Positions 61,066-64,000 of a stretch of 64,000 bases of DNA are shown here, piece by piece. The stretch comes from Methanolacinia paynteri (GTDB lineage: Archaea; Halobacteriota; Methanomicrobia; Methanomicrobiales; Methanomicrobiaceae), in assembly GCF_000784355.1 (NCBI RefSeq), contig NZ_KN360931.1, positions 82,942-146,941 on the forward strand. Direction: 5' to 3'. The first letter of the stretch is position 1; each line of letters begins with the position of its first letter. Made by a program: the position numbers and the translations under genes. A model generated the notes under the pieces. That model was not told the origin of the DNA, did no database searches, and saw only the letters and a list, made by a program, of their open reading frames with translations.

Positions 61066-62246
61066 AAAGTATCATCCGGTTAAAAGATGTTGAATTCAGC
61101 TATCCCAACGGCCAGAAGGCGCTTAAGGGAATCAATTTGGAGATCTTTGAAGGAGAAAAGATCGCCCTCGTAGGATCGAACGGTGCAGGAAAATCGACAC
61201 TCCTCCTTATGCTGAACGGAATGCTGAAGCCTGGTTCCGGGACTGTCTTTTTTAAGGGCGAACCTGTTTCATATACCCGCAATAAATTAAGGGACCTGAG
61301 AAAAAACGTCGGTTTTGTATTCCAGAATCCTGATCACCAGATAATTGCCCCGACTGTATTCCAGGATGTTGCATTCGGCCCGGTGAATCTTGACTATGAG
61401 GAGGACGAGATAAAACAGGCTGTTTCCGAGGCGCTGATGTACGTGGATCTTTCAGGCTTCGAGCGCCGTCCTCCACATCAGCTTTCCGGGGGAGAGAAGA
61501 AGAAGGTGGCGATAGCCGGTATTCTGGCTATGAACCCCGACGTGCTTGTATTCGATGAGCCGACAAGCGCCCTCGATCCCGCAAGCTCCGAAGGCATCAT
61601 GGAGCTGCTCGACGAACTGAACCATGAAGGAAAGACCACCATAATTTCGACCCATGACGTCGAACTGGCATATCCGTGGGCCGACAGGATCATCCTGATG
61701 AACGACGGCATGATACTAAGTTGTAGTAATCCTTCCGGCGCCTTCTCCGATGAAAAGATACTGCGGGATGCAAAATTATCGAGACCTGTCCTGCTCGAAC
61801 TTTATCATTCCCTGTTCGAGATGGATATGCTTCCCGAAGCGGAGAGCCCCCCGAAATCTGTTCTTGATTTTGTTCATCTGGTGGAGAGAGAGAACGGTGC
61901 AAATGATAAAGGCAAAAGCGAAAGGTGCGGTTCCATATATCTGGTCGATGCAGACAGGCTTGGCGACAGATCCCTGAAGGAGTGTCTCGAATCACTCACG
62001 GTCGATTTTGTCGGTGCGATGGGTTCTTACGCCAAGAAGAAGGCTGAAACCGACGGGATCGATCTGAATTTCACATACGGTGTCATCGATAAATGCCTGC
62101 TAAAGGCAATATCCGGGCAGAACAGTATGATTATTACAACCGGTGGGATGATCAAAAGAGTAATTGATCGTGTCAATGGGTTCTGTGAGGAGAGCGGGAA
62201 ACAGGTCGATGTCGTTTCTATGGACGAATTTGTGGGACTGTCTTGA
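61062..62246 (+). CDS. cbiO: Cobalt/nickel ABC transporter ATPase CbiO with C-terminal extension
   Basis: 394 residues from GTG 61062 (GTGA overlap). ATPase motifs: Walker A VGSNGAGKSTLLLML near 36, Q-loop FVFQNPDHQ near 86, signature HQLSGGEKKKVAIAG near 139, Walker B DVLVFDEPTSALD near 160, and H-loop ISTHDVE. The ATPase ends near 280. The last 110 residues (CGSIYLVDADRLGDRSLKEC, VDFVGAMGSYAKKKA, SMIITTGGMIKRVIDRVNGF) are an extra alpha-beta domain found in some archaeal CbiO proteins. It shows no known catalytic motif. Confidence 0.93.
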   Translation: MKSIIRLKDVEFSYPNGQKALKGINLEIFEGEKIALVGSNGAGKSTLLLMLNGMLKPGSGTVFFKGEPVSYTRNKLRDLRKNVGFVFQNPDHQIIAPTVFQDVAFGPVNLDYEEDEIKQAVSEALMYVDLSGFERRPPHQLSGGEKKKVAIAGILAMNPDVLVFDEPTSALDPASSEGIMELLDELNHEGKTTIISTHDVELAYPWADRIILMNDGMILSCSNPSGAFSDEKILRDAKLSRPVLLELYHSLFEMDMLPEAESPPKSVLDFVHLVERENGANDKGKSERCGSIYLVDADRLGDRSLKECLESLTVDFVGAMGSYAKKKAETDGIDLNFTYGVIDKCLLKAISGQNSMIITTGGMIKRVIDRVNGFCEESGKQVDVVSMDEFVGLS

Positions 62247-62260
62247 TTTTACCGGTTGGG

Positions 62261-62512
62261 TATAAGCCCCTGACGGGGCAACCCGGACGCAGTTTGCTCC
62301 GCAAAACTGCGTAAAGATGATAACCCGGCCTGGACGCTACCCCTCCGGGTAGCCTCGGCCGGGAATTAAATAAGTCAGAATATTTATCATTTTTTTTGAA
62401 GAAGATCTCTGGAGCCGGAGGGATGCTTGTCCATCCCGAAGGTGACTTATCACAATTTGCGAAAGTTTGCGCAGCAAACTGAGCACCGGGCTGCCCCGAA
62501 GGGGCTTATGCC
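62261..62512. repeat. Dispersed structured repeat, family B, copy 2, with terminal inverted repeats
   Basis: The ends of this 252-bp element, between the convergent cbiO and cbiE, are imperfect inverted repeats of roughly 50 bp: TAAGCCCC...CGGGGC...CAGTTTGC at the left and its reverse complement at the right. Inside are GCTACCC/GGGTAGC, GCCGGAGGGATGC with CATCCC, and other stems, aligned with 19411-19652. No transposase is encoded. The remaining gap to 62631 has the 16-bp palindrome AGGGGCTTAAGCCCCT at 62597-62612. Confidence 0.8.
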
Positions 62513-62631
62513 CTTATTATTCACAGAACATTAAAGGAAAAAACCGGGCTTATGCCCAAAAAAATTCTCAAAAATTTCGTGAAAAATGATCTGATGAGGG
62601 GCTTAAGCCCCTAAAGTCACAAAATGATATC

Positions 62632-63213
62632 TTAAAAATCCCCGACAAAAAGAACGAACAACCCCGTCCGCGGAGAAGGAGGATTCCTGACATCCCCTTT
62701 CTGAATGTTCTCGTCCGGGTACCCGAGCCGTTCGCAGACAGCGATTTTGCAATCCGGAGATCCAACCAACAGCCTCTCTGCAAGTTTTTCAGTACTGAAC
62801 TCCGGGTCTGCAATTATGAATACGATCTTTCCTCTTGAAATGTCAAAGCAGATCTCATCGAACGCCTTTTCGTGATCCTTCGCATGAGCGTTTACGATAG
62901 TCGTCTTTGTCATCGGGATCTTCAGTTTTGCACAGGCGTACTGGTACGATGAAATCCCCGACACTATCTCACCGTCAAGATACCCGAGACCCGCGAGCAT
63001 CGGATCTCCTGTCGAAAGGATCACCGCATTGTCGGGTAGCGTCCTGAGGCTCTTGTAATCCGAGATTATCCGGGCATCGCACTCTTTTCCTATATGGGCA
63101 GATGCCAGTTCCAATGCTCTTTCCGAGCCGTAGATAAGATCAGCACTCTCAATGGCACTGATGGCTTCTTCCGTGAGCATCCCCGGTCCGCATCCAACCC
63201 CTACAATCTTCAT
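62632..63213 (-). CDS. cbiE: Cobalt-precorrin-7 C5-methyltransferase CbiE
   Basis: 193 residues, SAM-dependent tetrapyrrole methylase fold. VGVGCGPGMLTEEAISAIES near 4-23 and the GDPMLAGLG loop near 71 are the SAM-binding signatures; NAVILSTGDPML is typical. It methylates C5 of cobalt-precorrin-7 in the anaerobic cobalamin path. It is a single-domain CbiE, with CbiT separate and outside the window. The start overlaps the cbiD stop by 4 bp. Confidence 0.93.
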   Translation of the reverse strand: MKIVGVGCGPGMLTEEAISAIESADLIYGSERALELASAHIGKECDARIISDYKSLRTLPDNAVILSTGDPMLAGLGYLDGEIVSGISSYQYACAKLKIPMTKTTIVNAHAKDHEKAFDEICFDISRGKIVFIIADPEFSTEKLAERLLVGSPDCKIAVCERLGYPDENIQKGDVRNPPSPRTGLFVLFVGDF

Positions 63214-64000
63214 CCTGAATCTCCGATAATTTCACCGTTGCGCCCGATGATCATGACTCTCATACCAGGCATCTTCTTCTTATAATCATTAAGATTTTCT
63301 TTGAGAATCGATTCCCATCTCTCCGACATTGTCAGCTCCTCAACAGTCTTGTATCCCGTTCCGTCAAGAATCTCCGGATTGATGAACTTGAGGATGAGCG
63401 CCGGGAGCCCGCAGAGTATTGCCCTGCCCATCGCTGCCTCGATCGCTCTTCCCATGAATTTCCCGACAAGAACCACTTCGTTGTCAGGGAAGAGCATCCT
63501 CGAGTACCTGAGGCCCGTTCTTCCGGTCGTCAGGACCGGGGTGTCAGTATTTTTGATTCTGTCGAATACGTCTTCCGAGAGGTGATCGGCCCAGGGTTCA
63601 ACAAGTCCGGTAGACCCGAGAACCGAAACACCACCCATCACCCCTACCTTCGGGTTGAGAGTCTGTTCGCCGATCTCTTTTCCTTTCGGAATGCTGAGTT
63701 CGACGGAGACACCGTTAAGGTTCAGGACCTCTGCCGCCTCTCCTATCGATCGGAGGATCGCATTCATTGCCGGATGGCTTATCGCAGGATCGCCTTTTTT
63801 GTATCTCGGGGTCTCCCTCTCGAAACGTCCGATCCCTTCTCCGGCGGTAAAATCAATTCCTGATCCGGTCTCAACGGCTTTGGCAGAAAACTGAAGGCCG
63901 GATGTTATATCGTTTTTGTAATCCCCGGAATATTTGTATGCAGTCCCTGTCCCGTCTTTTCCTTCGGCCTTTACTCCAAAACGGAGATTGCACGACAGCA
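63210..64000 (-). CDS. cbiD: Cobalt-precorrin-5B C1-methyltransferase CbiD (5' partial)
   Basis: The frame runs off the right window edge; about 263 residues are visible and the N-terminus lies outside. GIDFTAGEGIGRF and the PAISHPAMNAI region, GVMGGVSVLGSTGLVEPWAD and the FPDNEVVLVGKFMG segment match CbiD. It methylates C1 with SAM during ring contraction. The ATG at 63765-63767 is internal. Overlap with cbiE is an ATGA junction. Confidence 0.93.
   Translation of the reverse strand, partial: LSCNLRFGVKAEGKDGTGTAYKYSGDYKNDITSGLQFSAKAVETGSGIDFTAGEGIGRFERETPRYKKGDPAISHPAMNAILRSIGEAAEVLNLNGVSVELSIPKGKEIGEQTLNPKVGVMGGVSVLGSTGLVEPWADHLSEDVFDRIKNTDTPVLTTGRTGLRYSRMLFPDNEVVLVGKFMGRAIEAAMGRAILCGLPALILKFINPEILDGTGYKTVEELTMSERWESILKENLNDYKKKMPGMRVMIIGRNGEIIGDSG

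Overview
The window comes from a methanogenic archaeon. By gene content it is probably a member of the Methanomicrobiales near Methanoplanus/Methanolacinia; that placement is recognition, not a computed result. The evidence is sn-glycerol-1-phosphate dehydrogenase (archaeal lipids), PriS-GINS replication genes, eL42, eS27, aIF2-alpha and Nop10, pyruvoyl arginine decarboxylase, UPF0058/UPF0179/DUF473/DUF63 proteins, KorAB-type 2-oxoacid:ferredoxin oxidoreductase and a cobalt/nickel-corrinoid cluster. Strong starts use GGTGAT/GGAGGT Shine-Dalgarno sites; other genes look nearly leaderless behind TATA boxes.

Layout. 1-5.7 kb: 3' end of a CBS-ParB protein, a sugar-nucleotidyltransferase flanked by two copies of a structured repeat (family A), small cysteine-rich proteins, a ribbon-helix-helix protein, cobQ and a SUI1 factor. 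5.8-12.3 kb: a Tad-like type IV filament operon (two TadC/B-like membrane proteins, a 945-residue ATPase with a long charged N-terminus, a 204-residue unknown), with a divergent prepilin peptidase. 12.3-23.5 kb: hisI, a PIN-ATPase-KH protein, leuS, a PAC2 protein, DUF473, tRNA-Arg(TCT), a family-B repeat, metG and a DHH phosphoesterase. 24-32.2 kb: sensory genes (soluble chemoreceptor, PAS-PAS protein plus RecA-like partner, membrane histidine kinase). They are interrupted by a small AT-rich islet at tRNA-Phe(GAA) that carries a pentapeptide-repeat/ion-channel fusion.

32.3-46 kb: riboflavin/F420-pathway reductase, a lipoprotein, korAB, ferritin, an MFS exporter, pdaD, proS, two membrane proteins (SpoIIM, DUF63), egsA, UPF0179 and two unknown membrane proteins. 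46-53.1 kb: a dense information-processing run: UPF0058, Elp3, PriS, GINS, eL42, eS27, aIF2-alpha, Nop10, PAC2 and an endonuclease Q-like PHP protein. 53.5-57.2 kb: a very AT-rich 1229-residue four-TM/TPR protein with two internal tandem repeats, unlike its surroundings. 57.5-64 kb: cobyrinate/Ni-sirohydrochlorin a,c-diamide synthase, an ECF-type cbiMNQO transporter, a second family-B repeat with terminal inverted repeats, cbiE and the 3' part of cbiD.

The least explained items are the two dispersed structured repeat families, which sit mostly between convergent genes; the tRNA-Phe islet with its degenerate attachment-site copy; the AT-rich TPR membrane protein; a hairpin that would hide the ribosome-binding site of the UPF0058 gene; and the Tad-like operon without a visible pilin.
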